Notes: generated by a model from the letters alone, not told the origin. A stretch of 64,000 bases of DNA from Hymenobacter mucosus (GCF_900188255.1 NZ_FZNS01000008.1:1-64000), one strand, 5' to 3'; counted from the stretch's first letter, positions 22,903-31,861 are shown. Numbers and translations: made by a program.

Positions 22903-25677
22903 ATGCAGCTGACCCTTCATTACCAAGCTACTGCGAGCCATGCGCCGTGCGCCGCTTTTTTGCGGGGCACCGCACCGGCCGAATGGCTGCGCGAAATAAG
23001 CCGCTGGAACGTGCCGCTTGCGGAATTGGTCTGCTTCCTCGTGCCAGAATCTATCCGTAGCGTGAAGGCAGCGGGGTTGTTTGTTGCCTTGCGCAATAGT
23101 ACTAGCACGGCCCTCGCCGCCGCCGATCTGTTAGAGCCGTACGGCGTGGTAGCAGGGCGCCTCTACGTGCCCGTGCAGGCTGCCCTCTGGCCCGAAACTA
23201 CCCCCGCCGAGCTAGCTCAACTTTTACTTTGGGAGCGGCAGCTCTTTCATCCAACCATAGGCGTAGTAGGGTTCGAAGCCACGGATGAGCTGCACCTCGC
23301 AGACCTGCTTGACTGTGGTACGAGCCTAGACGCTGACTGGACGTGGGCACACCCCGGCTTGCCCGCGCGTCCGCCCCTGCAACAGCTACAAGTGCAGCAG
23401 CCCACCGCAACGGAAGTAGTGGGCTCCTTCCGCGAAGATGTTGGAACTGAACCCCTGACCAGCTTACCACAGAATACCCCGGAGGAGCGCACCCCCCTGC
23501 AAAAAACGCTGGATGAAGTGAAGCGCCGCGCCTTGGAGGCTAGCTTAGCAGGCGTCAAGGGAGTAGGGCAGGCGCTGACTGGGCTGGGCAGCCTGCTACC
23601 AAGCGCCGGGGGAGGGCCGGGGGACACTGCTTCCGCCGGGCCAGGGCTGCTAGATCGGTTCGAGAACTGGCTGGCTAGCAACCTAAGTGGGCTAGATCAG
23701 AAGCGCAACGACGAAATTCAGCGCCTGCTACAGCTGTTCGACGAGAACATGGAGGAAGCTCTCAAGTATGCTATTCCACTTGATGGTCCTTACCTCAACC
23801 GTGGCGTGGCGTCCCCTTCTACTGCTCTGCAGCGGCATGGTACCAACTTCGACCCTACGCGGCTAGGTGGTGGAAGCCGGGTGGATGGCTGGAACTTGGG
23901 GCTGCACGAGTACCAACTGCGGGCAAACTACCAGCGGGCTGCTACCCAGGAAGCCGAAGCGGGCAACTACAAGAAAGCGGCCTACATTTATGCGCATCTG
24001 CTGGGCGACTATCACAGCGCGGCGCGCGTGCTGGAGCAAGGTGTCTACTACCGGGAGGCCGCCATTCTGTATAAAGACCACCTCAAGGACTTGCCCGCCG
24101 CCGCCGAGTGCCTGGAGCGCGGAAACTTGCTGCTGGAAGCCGTGGAAGTGTATGAGCAACTACGCAGGCCCGAAAAAGCTGGCGACTTATACCAACAGCT
24201 CCGGCAGCCTGCCCGCGCCGCCCAACGGTATGAACAGGCCGCAACTATCTTCCGAGACAACGGTGACTACCTAGAAACTGCTCGCGTGCTGGAACAGAAG
24301 CTGGCTGATCCTGCGCGGGCTCAGGAAGTGCTTTTGCAAGGCTGGAATGGAGCTAAGCAAGCGGAAGCCTGCCTATTGCGCTATTTCGAAGTAGTAGCCA
24401 ACCAACCAGAAGCGGCGTTGGCTCCTGCCGTGCAGCAAGTGTATCAGGACCACACCCCGCCGCAGAAGCGGCCGGCTTTACTACAGGTGCTCGTAGCCGT
24501 GCAGGGGAAGCAGGAGAGAGGGTTGCAGGATGTCTCCCGAGAAATAGCCTACGAAATTATCAGTGGTGAGGCCAGCGCCGGACAGCTAGGCAACGTGCAC
24601 CTGCTCAAGCAGTTTCTGCCCCAAGATCAGTTGCTGGGTGCCGATCTTAGCCGTTACGTTACAGGTGAGCGGGCTCGGATGGCAGCTCGGCCCACTACGC
24701 GGCCTGAAACTAGCCCCGCGGCAACGTCCTGGCAACTTGACCCTGAGATACAGTGGCTGCAGGCCGTGGCCCACCGCAATCAGTTTGTGGCAATTGGCAC
24801 GCGGGAAAACCGCTTGCATTTGGTGCGGGGCAACTGGTACGGCAACTTTGAGTACTACTCCTGGCCCAACGAGCTAGCGGCTGATTCTCACATTCAGCTC
24901 CTTGCCGATGCGCAGCACGGCACGCGTATTCTGTTGCGCGACTATCCTAGCATGCTCTTCGAAACCAAGCTGCTGCCCAAGAATAAATATTTCAGCGAAG
25001 CACTGACCATTGAATCGCCGGTATGGCTGCCAAAAGGGCCACTTGCAATTGCTCTGCTGCCCGAGCGGGAAATTGCTACACTTACTATTAGTGGCGGCAC
25101 CATGATGCTCCGCCGGTACAGTGGCACGGGGGCGTTGCTAAACAAAGTAGACTACTTCCCAGCGGGCGATATGCCGGCGTATGCGTGGGAAACTCCAGGG
25201 GGAACGGCCTTCACGATGGTGTACCGCAATGGCACGTACTACACATTTGCGGGGGAGGTACGCTTGGAGTTGCAGGAAACCGGCGAGCCTCGAATTGCTG
25301 GCACAAGCGCTACCATTGGGCAAATGGCAGTGTCAGCTTACGCAGAAGAGATGACACTGGCGTTTGGCACGGAACACGGTAGTTTCTTGTGTGGCCCACT
25401 ACAGCCAGGCCGCACCGGCGGGCAACAGGAGGCCTACGTATCGGCCAATGCGCCCACCGCTATCCAGTTTGTGGGCCCCAACAAGCTTGCCGTTGCGAGT
25501 GTGCAGCAGGTAGTGCTCTATGCCTACTCTAAGGATGACGAAGACGGGACGCCCGAGGCTTCATTTGCTACCGAAGCGCCCATCATAGCCATTCTGCCTA
25601 CTAGCAACCGTGAACAGTTTGCCTTGCTCTTAAGCACGGGAGAAATTTGCCTGAAACACCAGGAGCCCACTAGCTAG
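22903..25677 (+). CDS. Helical-repeat and beta-propeller scaffold of the MoxR operon
   Basis: A 924-residue protein, the largest of the operon. Residues 1-150 form an alpha/beta N-terminal domain with EWLREISRWNVPLAELVCFL, likely a bpX-type domain. Residues 150-330 are a low-complexity linker with amphipathic helices. Residues 335-500 are tandem helical hairpins similar to TPR or clathrin-type repeats (NYKKAAYIYAHLLGDYHSA, YREAAILYKDHL, NLLLEAVEVYEQL). Residues about 610-920 are repeated beta units (FVAIGTRENRLHLVRGNW, ATLTISGGTMMLRRY, LAVASVQQVVLYAY) of propeller type. The solenoid-plus-propeller layout suggests a scaffold that docks clients for the ATPase. It ends 22 bases from the convergent pseudogene, with no clear terminator between. 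Confidence 0.65.
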   Translation: MQLTLHYQATASHAPCAAFLRGTAPAEWLREISRWNVPLAELVCFLVPESIRSVKAAGLFVALRNSTSTALAAADLLEPYGVVAGRLYVPVQAALWPETTPAELAQLLLWERQLFHPTIGVVGFEATDELHLADLLDCGTSLDADWTWAHPGLPARPPLQQLQVQQPTATEVVGSFREDVGTEPLTSLPQNTPEERTPLQKTLDEVKRRALEASLAGVKGVGQALTGLGSLLPSAGGGPGDTASAGPGLLDRFENWLASNLSGLDQKRNDEIQRLLQLFDENMEEALKYAIPLDGPYLNRGVASPSTALQRHGTNFDPTRLGGGSRVDGWNLGLHEYQLRANYQRAATQEAEAGNYKKAAYIYAHLLGDYHSAARVLEQGVYYREAAILYKDHLKDLPAAAECLERGNLLLEAVEVYEQLRRPEKAGDLYQQLRQPARAAQRYEQAATIFRDNGDYLETARVLEQKLADPARAQEVLLQGWNGAKQAEACLLRYFEVVANQPEAALAPAVQQVYQDHTPPQKRPALLQVLVAVQGKQERGLQDVSREIAYEIISGEASAGQLGNVHLLKQFLPQDQLLGADLSRYVTGERARMAARPTTRPETSPAATSWQLDPEIQWLQAVAHRNQFVAIGTRENRLHLVRGNWYGNFEYYSWPNELAADSHIQLLADAQHGTRILLRDYPSMLFETKLLPKNKYFSEALTIESPVWLPKGPLAIALLPEREIATLTISGGTMMLRRYSGTGALLNKVDYFPAGDMPAYAWETPGGTAFTMVYRNGTYYTFAGEVRLELQETGEPRIAGTSATIGQMAVSAYAEEMTLAFGTEHGSFLCGPLQPGRTGGQQEAYVSANAPTAIQFVGPNKLAVASVQQVVLYAYSKDDEDGTPEASFATEAPIIAILPTSNREQFALLLSTGEICLKHQEPTS

Positions 25678-25699
25678 CATCGGTGGCCAAATAATTAAC

Positions 25700-26848
25700 T
25701 TATACGGTTTCGTAGAGCCACGCCATTTGACTACGGCTGACAGCAGCCGGCAAATAGCGCATAACTGTGTTGCGCAGCATAACCACCAGCGGATTCTCTA
25801 GCTGCCCTACCCGGCCAAGCTGCCAAGAGGTGCGCACAATGCGGGTAGTGCGTGGCAAGCGCCGCTGCTCAAAGCGGCGGAAAGCGGCCGGTAGGTCCGT
25901 GGTTTCGGCTAGGCACTGCGCAAGTACGGCCGCGTCCTCCACGGCCATGCCGGCCCCTTGGCCCATGTTGGGGGTAGTGGCATGGCCCGCGTCGCCGAGC
26001 AGCAGCGTGCGGCCGTAGGCAAGGTGAGCCAACGGCTTTAGGTCCAGAATGTCGTTCCACAGTAACTGGTCGTCGCGGGTGAGGGCTAGCAGCGCTGGTA
26101 CGGGCGCGTGAAAAGCGGCAAACTCCCGCTGCAAGTCGGCAGTACGAAAGCCTCGAAAGCGCGCATCCTGAGGCTGAGGACTGTTGATGCACGCAAACTA
26201 GTACACTCGGCCGCCCCCCACCGGCACGTAGCCAAACCGCCGGCCTCGCTCGCCCCACGTCTCGCATGACTCTCCGGCGGGCAAGGCTAAGCGGGTTGCG
26301 TCTACCACAGCTCGCCAGCAAGTGTAGCCAGCATAGCGCGGTGTAGCCCTTGGTAGTAGCTGCTGCCGCACCCGGGAGCGAAGGCCATCCACCCCCAGCA
26401 ATGCATCAGCCGTAGCCATCCGGCCATTGGCGAAGTGCGCCATAACGCCAGTTGAAGTGGCCTCAAACTGCTCGAAAGGGTAGCCCAGGTGCACGGTACC
26501 TGCCGGCAGCGCCCGGAACAGCACCTGCTGCAACGCCGCCCGATGAATCCCCAAATTATCAAACCCTACTTTACGAGTGAACACCGACGTATCAGCGGCT
26601 TGTAGTAGCTGGCCCGCTTGGTCGCGCAGGTCGAGGTGCGTGACGGGGGTACCATGGGGACGAACGGCATCGTGCAGGCTGAGTTGGTGCAGGGCGCGCA
26701 TGGCGTTGGCCCCGAGTACAATGCCGGCGCCTACTTCCCGCAACTCCGGGGCTGCTTCGTATACCTGCACGGTGTGGCCTTGCTGTAGTACGGCGTGCGC
26801 CGCGGTAAGACCACCAATGCCGGCGCCAATAATAACAAAGTGTGCCAT
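25700..26848 (-). pseudogene. FAD-dependent monooxygenase interrupted by one in-frame stop
   Basis: The reading frame from ATG 26848 to the stop at 25700 would encode 382 residues of a PHBH-type FAD monooxygenase. Its N-terminal half has the Rossmann FAD motif VIIGAGIGGLTAAHAVLQQG, and its C-terminal half has the second FAD motif LLLGDAGHATTPNMGQGAGM. A single TAG at 26198-26200 (codon 217) splits them. The frame is otherwise continuous, and the reading is VPVGGGRVY-stop-FACINSPQPQ, where relatives usually have a Trp (VYWF), so TGG to TAG is the simplest explanation. The two halves are not independent genes. It may be a recent nonsense mutation or a sequencing error. Such enzymes hydroxylate aromatic compounds using NAD(P)H and oxygen. 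Confidence 0.85.
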
Positions 26849-26942
26849 GTTGTGAGGAAGAGCTACAAGTGGTGGGCTACCATAACGTAAGGGCTGACTG
26901 TCCGGTACGGCGTTTGACGTAATCGGAAGTCGATGAGTAACA

Positions 26943-26976
26943 AAAAAGGCCCGGAGCAGATGCCCCGGGCCTTTCG
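26943..26976 (-). terminator. Terminator after dnaK
   Basis: AAAGGCCCGG (26945-26954) pairs with CCGGGCCTTT (26965-26974). On the minus strand the stem is followed by six T residues, 18 bases past the dnaK stop. Confidence 0.88.
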
Positions 26977-26993
26977 ATTTACTTAACTGGCAA

Positions 26994-28931
26994 TTACTTG
27001 CCTACTTCTTCGTAGTCTACGTCCGTCACGTTGTCGTGCGGCTGGCCTTGCTGGCCGTTGCCGCCGGGCTGGCCACCACCGAAGGGGTTGCCACCGTCGG
27101 CGCCGGGCTGGCCTTCTGGGCCACCTTGGGCATACATCTCTTGCGAGGCAGCCTGCCATGCAGCATTAATAGCTTCCATAGCGGTGTCAATCTGACCGAG
27201 GTCTTTGCTCTCGTGAGCCTTCTTGAGGTCGGCGAGGGCGTTTTCAACAGCCGTCTTGTTACCAGCGCTCAGCTTGTCGCCGTACTCTTTCAGCTGCTTC
27301 TCAGTCTGGAAGATCATCGAGTCAGCTTGGTTTACCTTCTCAATGCGCTCTTTCTCCTGCTTGTCAGCTTCGGCGTTGGCGCTAGCTTCATTACGCATCC
27401 GCTCAATGTCGGCGTCGGTGAGGCCCGACGAAGCTTCGATACGGATTTTCTGCTCTTTGCCGGTGCCTTTGTCTTTGGCCGACACGTGCAGAATGCCGTT
27501 GGCGTCGATGTCGAAGGTCACTTCAATTTGCGGAACACCGCGGGGTGCTGGCGGAATCGAGTCGAGGTGGAAGCGGCCAATGGTGCGGTTCTGCGAAGCC
27601 AACGGACGCTCGCCCTGCAGTACGTGAATCTCTACCGAAGGCTGGTTGTCCGAAGCCGTTGAGAAGGTTTCTGATTTCTTGGTCGGAATAGTGGTGTTCG
27701 ACTCGATCAGCTTAGTCATAACACCGCCCATCGTTTCGATACCCAATGACAGCGGGGTTACGTCAAGCAAGAGTACGTCCTTCACTTCACCAGTCAGTAC
27801 GCCACCTTGGATGGCTGCACCTACGGCTACTACCTCGTCGGGGTTAACGCCCTTAGAAGGCTTCTTGCCGAAGAACTTCTCTACTTCTTCCTGAATGCGG
27901 GGGATACGGGTAGAACCACCCACCAGGATTACTTCGTCGATGTCGGCAGTGCTCAGGCCAGCGTCTTGCAGGGCCTTTTTGCAGGGCTCCATTGAGCGAC
28001 GTACGAGGTTGTCGGCTAGCTGCTCGAACTTCGCGCGGCTCAGCTTCACTACCAAGTGCTTGGGTCCCGAAGCGGTAGCCGTTACGTAGGGCAGGTTGAT
28101 TTCCGTCTCCGTAGAGGAAGACAACTCTACCTTGGCCTTCTCAGCAGCTTCCTTCAAGCGCTGGAGCGCCATAGCGTCTTTGCGCAGGTCGAGGCCTTCG
28201 TTTTCGCTGGCGAAAGTTTCAGCCAGGAAGTTGATAATTACTTGGTCGAAGTCGTCGCCACCGAGGTGAGTGTCACCATTGGTGCTCAGTACTTCGAATA
28301 CGCCATCACCCAACTCCAGAATCGAGATGTCGAAAGTACCACCACCAAGGTCGTACACAGCAATCTTCTGGTCTTTGTGCTTCTTGTCGAGGCCGTAAGC
28401 CAGGGCAGCAGCAGTCGGCTCGTTGATGATGCGCTTTACGTCGAGGCCAGCAATGGCACCAGCTTCTTTAGTAGCCTGGCGCTGGGCGTCATTGAAGTAC
28501 GCGGGTACCGTAATAACGGCTTCCGTTACGCTAGTGCCCAGATAGTCTTCCGCCGTCTGCTTCATTTTTTGCAGTACCATGGCCGAGATTTCCTGGGGCG
28601 TGTACTGACGGTCGCCGATTTGAACGGCTACCGTGTTGTTGGAACCGCGCACCAGCTCGTACGATACGTGCTTGGACTCTTCGGTTACTTCGCCGAAGCC
28701 GCGGCCCATGAAGCGCTTAATCGACTGCAGCGTATTCTTGGGGTTGGTAATGGCCTGACGTTTGGCGGGGTCACCGACTTTCCGTTCGCCTTTACCGTTA
28801 TCGAGGAACGCCACGATTGAGGGAGTCGTGCGGCGGCCTTCGCTATTCGGAATTACCACCGGCTCGTTGCCTTCCATTACGGCCACGCACGAGTTGGTGG
28901 TGCCGAGGTCAATACCGATTATTTTGCCCAT
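26994..28931 (-). CDS. dnaK: Molecular chaperone DnaK (Hsp70)
   Basis: A 645-residue Hsp70. The ATPase domain starts with IIGIDLGTTNSCVAVMEG and contains the signature segments VYDLGGGTFDISILELGDG and ILVGGSTRIPRIQEEVEKFF. The interdomain linker is the DVLLLDVTPLSLGIE region, followed by the substrate-binding beta domain and the helical lid. The C-terminus is Gly/Gln/Pro-rich and ends DVTDVDYEEVGK, the conserved co-chaperone tail. It folds client proteins with DnaJ and GrpE, neither of which is nearby. It appears monocistronic, with a terminator after it and a 376-base upstream region. Confidence 0.98.
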   Translation of the reverse strand: MGKIIGIDLGTTNSCVAVMEGNEPVVIPNSEGRRTTPSIVAFLDNGKGERKVGDPAKRQAITNPKNTLQSIKRFMGRGFGEVTEESKHVSYELVRGSNNTVAVQIGDRQYTPQEISAMVLQKMKQTAEDYLGTSVTEAVITVPAYFNDAQRQATKEAGAIAGLDVKRIINEPTAAALAYGLDKKHKDQKIAVYDLGGGTFDISILELGDGVFEVLSTNGDTHLGGDDFDQVIINFLAETFASENEGLDLRKDAMALQRLKEAAEKAKVELSSSTETEINLPYVTATASGPKHLVVKLSRAKFEQLADNLVRRSMEPCKKALQDAGLSTADIDEVILVGGSTRIPRIQEEVEKFFGKKPSKGVNPDEVVAVGAAIQGGVLTGEVKDVLLLDVTPLSLGIETMGGVMTKLIESNTTIPTKKSETFSTASDNQPSVEIHVLQGERPLASQNRTIGRFHLDSIPPAPRGVPQIEVTFDIDANGILHVSAKDKGTGKEQKIRIEASSGLTDADIERMRNEASANAEADKQEKERIEKVNQADSMIFQTEKQLKEYGDKLSAGNKTAVENALADLKKAHESKDLGQIDTAMEAINAAWQAASQEMYAQGGPEGQPGADGGNPFGGGQPGGNGQQGQPHDNVTDVDYEEVGK

Positions 28932-29307
28932 GTGAATGGTTGTATATTAGGAGTTGAGATGTCAGATACTGGATGCGAATCACTCGCGTCGGGGTATTTA
29001 CAAGACGCGTACCAGCCACTGAAAAGGCCCTTTTTCGTGACAGATTGTCATTTAGGGATATTCCGTGGTATAGTTTCGCGACTGTCTGACTTTTACGGGA
29101 AAACTACGGGTAGGATATGCTGACACAGGGGCAGAAACTGGTGCCCAGGACAAGGCCATAACACGCCCATAGGGCTTAATATTGGCATCCTGTGCCCGGT
29201 AAGGGATCTGAAAGGCCGGCTAGAAGCTGGCTCAGGTTGCCTATTAGGCCTTGCACAGTACAAGCATGTTCCAGATTTACTGTGTGCAACTGGCTGCGCT
29301 GCGGGCC
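28932..29307. other. Intergenic region upstream of dnaK
   Basis: These 376 bases lie between the dnaK start and the stop codon of the hydrolase gene, both on the minus strand. They hold an inverted repeat at 29038-29050 (listed separately) but no CIRCE element (TTAGCACTC-N9-GAGTGCTAA) and no good TAnnTTTG box. No coding sequence is supported. Confidence 0.5.
29038..29050. promoter_or_regulatory. Inverted repeat upstream of dnaK
   Basis: TGACA-GAT-TGTCA is a perfect 5-bp inverted repeat with a 3-base spacer, 107 bases upstream of the dnaK start. It could be a heat-shock operator or lie in the promoter; this is inference from position. Confidence 0.35.
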
Positions 29308-30270
29308 CTAGTGGGAGACCAAGGGCGAAGAAGAGGAAGTGGCGGGCAGGTGCTGGAGAGCCTGAGCAAGGGTTTGCTGCCACAGCTCTCTATGCTTCCA
29401 CCAGTAGGGCTCATGCCCAGAGCCAGGAAAATCCTGCCGCTGCTTGGGGCCGCGTAGGGCCTGGTAAATAGCATTAGTCTCCTGCGGTGTAACCCGGGGG
29501 TCGGCGGTGCCCCAGAGCAGGAGGGTAGGGGTAGTTACCTGGGCAGCGTAGGCAGTGGCATCAAGGTCAAAAGCCCAAAAGTTGTTTTCCACGCCGCCCC
29601 AAAACACCAATAAGTTGGCCATTGGAAACGAAGGAACGTGCATGGAGCGGAAACGGCTCTGGGCCGTTTGGAGCATGCTGCCATAGGGGCATTCCAGCAG
29701 ATTGGCGGTAGGCCGCACGCCTAGCTCCGCCTCAGCCCGCAAGGTAGCCACGGCCCCCATGGAGTTGGCGTAGAGAAAAACCGGGCCCGGCCGCCGCTGC
29801 AGCCAGCGCGTTACGGCAGCTACATCTTCGGCTTCGTGGTGGCCTACGGTGCAGACATTGCCTGCCGAGCCGCCATTACCAGCAAAGTCAGTGAGCAGCA
29901 CGTTGTAGCCCAGGCTCCGAAAATAGCTTGCCTCAGGTAGCAGCTTGCTTTTACTGCTGGTATAGCCGTGAAACAAGGCCACGGTTCCCCGCGGTTGCGG
30001 TACGGTGCTATACCACGTTTCCAGTCGGCCGTTGGGGCTTATCAGATATTGGGTGGAGTAGGGAAAAGCCGGAGTCGTGCGGTTAGTCGGCTTCGGATTT
30101 TTAATACCCGTGAGCAGTACCCCAATCTTCTCTAGCGGGGTAAGCTGCTCAGGGTTGTCGGTATGCGTGCCAGCTTCTATAGTGAAATGGGTGAAGCGCC
30201 AGGCGTGAAATGCCGCTACTACGTTCATCACCACAAATGCAATAGTAGCGAACAGGAGGAGGCGTTTCAT
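29308..30270 (-). CDS. Alpha/beta hydrolase, membrane-anchored or secreted
   Basis: A 320-residue protein from ATG 30270 with an N-terminal signal anchor (MKRLLLFATIAFVVMNVVAAF). The hydrolase fold includes the oxyanion region VALFHGYTSSKSK, the nucleophile elbow YANSMGAVA (Ser in NSMG), the acid in LLLWGTADPRV and the His in FPGSGHEPYW. LTDFAGNGGSAGN is the strand-loop before the elbow. It is likely an esterase or lipase-like enzyme acting in the periplasm; the substrate is unknown. An in-frame start at 30291 gives an extra MLFMPRV but weakens the signal peptide. The pseudouridine synthase gene lies upstream in the same direction, 57 bases away. Confidence 0.82.
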   Translation of the reverse strand: MKRLLLFATIAFVVMNVVAAFHAWRFTHFTIEAGTHTDNPEQLTPLEKIGVLLTGIKNPKPTNRTTPAFPYSTQYLISPNGRLETWYSTVPQPRGTVALFHGYTSSKSKLLPEASYFRSLGYNVLLTDFAGNGGSAGNVCTVGHHEAEDVAAVTRWLQRRPGPVFLYANSMGAVATLRAEAELGVRPTANLLECPYGSMLQTAQSRFRSMHVPSFPMANLLVFWGGVENNFWAFDLDATAYAAQVTTPTLLLWGTADPRVTPQETNAIYQALRGPKQRQDFPGSGHEPYWWKHRELWQQTLAQALQHLPATSSSSPLVSH

Positions 30271-30327
30271 TACCCTGGGCATAAAGAGCAAATTAGACCA
30301 ACCTAGGACGATTACCCGACCAAGAGC

Positions 30328-31182
30328 CTAGCGTCGGCCCCCCGTGCGGCCACTGCCTCCGGTGCGGCTAGAGCCTGGCTTGCGGCCGGCACCCCGGGCA
30401 GCAGAAGCACCCGGTTTCGAGCCGGGAGCGGCGGAGCCAGCAGGGCGCGTGGCCTTTTTGCTTGGGTTGTCGCGCCTTGCCGAATTAGCTGGCCGGGCCT
30501 GTGCTGGCTTGCCTCCTGGCTTGGCAGCGGCGGCGTTGGGCCGTACGCCGCCCGGCCAGTATTCCGATGGTCTGCTGGGTGCTTTATACGTACCCGCGGC
30601 AGCGGTTTGCGCCGCCATGTCTTCTGTCAGGTCTTGTACTTCGGTTTTGGTTAGCTCGCGCCACTGGCCGGGCTGCAAGGCATCCACGCGCAAGTCGGCG
30701 ATGCTCACGCGCACCAGGCGAAGAGTAGGATAGCCCACGGCGGCCGTCATCTTGCGCACCTGCCGGTTCATACCCTGAGAAATACGGATCTGCACCCACG
30801 TAGTCGGGATGTTGGCCCGGAACCGAACGGGTTTGCTTCGCTCCCAAAGCTGGGGCGCCTCGGGTAGCAGCTCTACCTCAGCGGGAGTAGTGAAGCCGGT
30901 CTTTAGGTCAACGCCGCGCCGTAGGTTTTGCAACGCTTCCTCACTGGGAATACCTTCTACCTGCGCCCAATACGTTTTGGGTACCTTAAACCGCGGCTCC
31001 GACAACCGGTGTTGCAGCTGCTTGTCGTCGGTAAGCAAAACCAGCCCCTCAGAGTCGTAATCGAGGCGGCCTACTGGGTAGATATTGGGAATTGATACGA
31101 AATCCTTGAGCGTAGCCCGGCCATTTTCGTCGGTGAACTGGGTGAGTACTTCGAAAGGCTTATTGACGAGAATGTAGCGCAT
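30328..31182 (-). CDS. 23S rRNA pseudouridine synthase, RluE/RsuA family
   Basis: A 284-residue enzyme from ATG 31182. It starts MRYILVNKPFEVLTQFTDE and has the catalytic-Asp motif GRLDYDSEGLVLLTDD, then KTYWAQVEG and the RNA-binding GMNRQVRKMTAAVGYPTLRLVR. This is the RsuA/RluB/E/F group, which isomerises single uridines in rRNA; motif spacing suits RluE, but the exact site cannot be fixed. There is no S4 domain. The C-terminal 85 residues are a basic, Pro/Gly/Ala/Arg-rich disordered tail ending in RTGGSGRTGGRR, absent from the E. coli enzymes. Longer in-frame starts lack support. Confidence 0.88.
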   Translation of the reverse strand: MRYILVNKPFEVLTQFTDENGRATLKDFVSIPNIYPVGRLDYDSEGLVLLTDDKQLQHRLSEPRFKVPKTYWAQVEGIPSEEALQNLRRGVDLKTGFTTPAEVELLPEAPQLWERSKPVRFRANIPTTWVQIRISQGMNRQVRKMTAAVGYPTLRLVRVSIADLRVDALQPGQWRELTKTEVQDLTEDMAAQTAAAGTYKAPSRPSEYWPGGVRPNAAAAKPGGKPAQARPANSARRDNPSKKATRPAGSAAPGSKPGASAARGAGRKPGSSRTGGSGRTGGRR

Positions 31183-31310
31183 AGCTGGCGCGAACCACGA
31201 ATTCGCAGAAAAAAGAAAAGAAAGAAGAGTGGCCTTTCTCAGGGCGCCGAACGGAGAGCAGAATGGCTGCTGCTCTTCGGCTACCCGGGCAAGGCTGCCC
31301 AAAGGTACGC

Positions 31311-31712
31311 TTACTTCTGTAGGCGTTTACGACGGATGCTTTCCGCAACTAGGATTCGAACGTCACCGCTGGGGCGCACCACAAATTCCCCGCTGTCGAG
31401 CACCATCTGACCGTTGCGCATTTCGTCGCGGTAGTTGTGGTAGATTAGGGTGCCGATGCGTACAGAATCGGCGGCGGTAGGGGCTGGCGGCGCGGGCATG
31501 CCATTAATTCGGGCCATATCAGCCAGGTACAATAAGGAGTCGCGCTTGGTGTAAGGGCGGGCCTCAAACTTACCGGGGAAGTAGTTTTTTGCATCCGAAA
31601 CTCGGCTGCGTACGAAGTCCTGCACGGCTAGCTCAGCTAGCTGCTGACCCGTTTTTTTGCAGCCAACCAGCAGAACGGCAGCGGCAAGAAAAGAAAAAGA
31701 AAGGCGTTTCAT
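31311..31712 (-). CDS. Small lipoprotein, function unknown
   Basis: A 133-residue predicted lipoprotein from ATG 31712: MKRLSFSFLAAAVLLVGC with lipid Cys18. The mature part is polar, with ARINGMPAPPAPTAADSVRIG in the middle and a basic C-terminus (SIRRKRLQK). No family is recognised. TATCTTTA upstream on the same strand is a near match to the -7 box. It may be co-transcribed with the pseudouridine synthase gene, which starts 128 bases downstream. Confidence 0.6.
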   Translation of the reverse strand: MKRLSFSFLAAAVLLVGCKKTGQQLAELAVQDFVRSRVSDAKNYFPGKFEARPYTKRDSLLYLADMARINGMPAPPAPTAADSVRIGTLIYHNYRDEMRNGQMVLDSGEFVVRPSGDVRILVAESIRRKRLQK

Positions 31713-31861
31713 AAGGCAGTAAAGATAGCGCAGACCAAACCGACTAAGGCACAACCTCGGTTCCCGCAACCGGAATGCTTGGCAACGCAGGCAGTTAGGC
31801 GGCCAAACGCAACTTGGCCGGAGCGGGCGTGGGCACCGAAAGCAAGCCTATCAAGTCCGTG

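Noticed and set aside
17878..25677. A toxin-antitoxin or restriction system
   Set aside because: No nuclease, methyltransferase or toxin motif is seen in any of the five proteins; the only enzyme is the AAA+ ATPase.
25700..26848. Two separate genes, one on each side of 26134-26198
   Set aside because: Both pieces lie in the same reading frame, each holds half of one FAD monooxygenase, and only a single TAG separates them.
28056..28820. A 254-codon open frame antisense to dnaK
   Set aside because: dnaK is fully conserved on the other strand; the antisense frame is a by-product of its codon usage and has no family motif.
28932..29307. CIRCE/HrcA operator upstream of dnaK
   Set aside because: No TTAGCACTC-N9-GAGTGCTAA sequence is present; only the shorter TGACA repeat was found.
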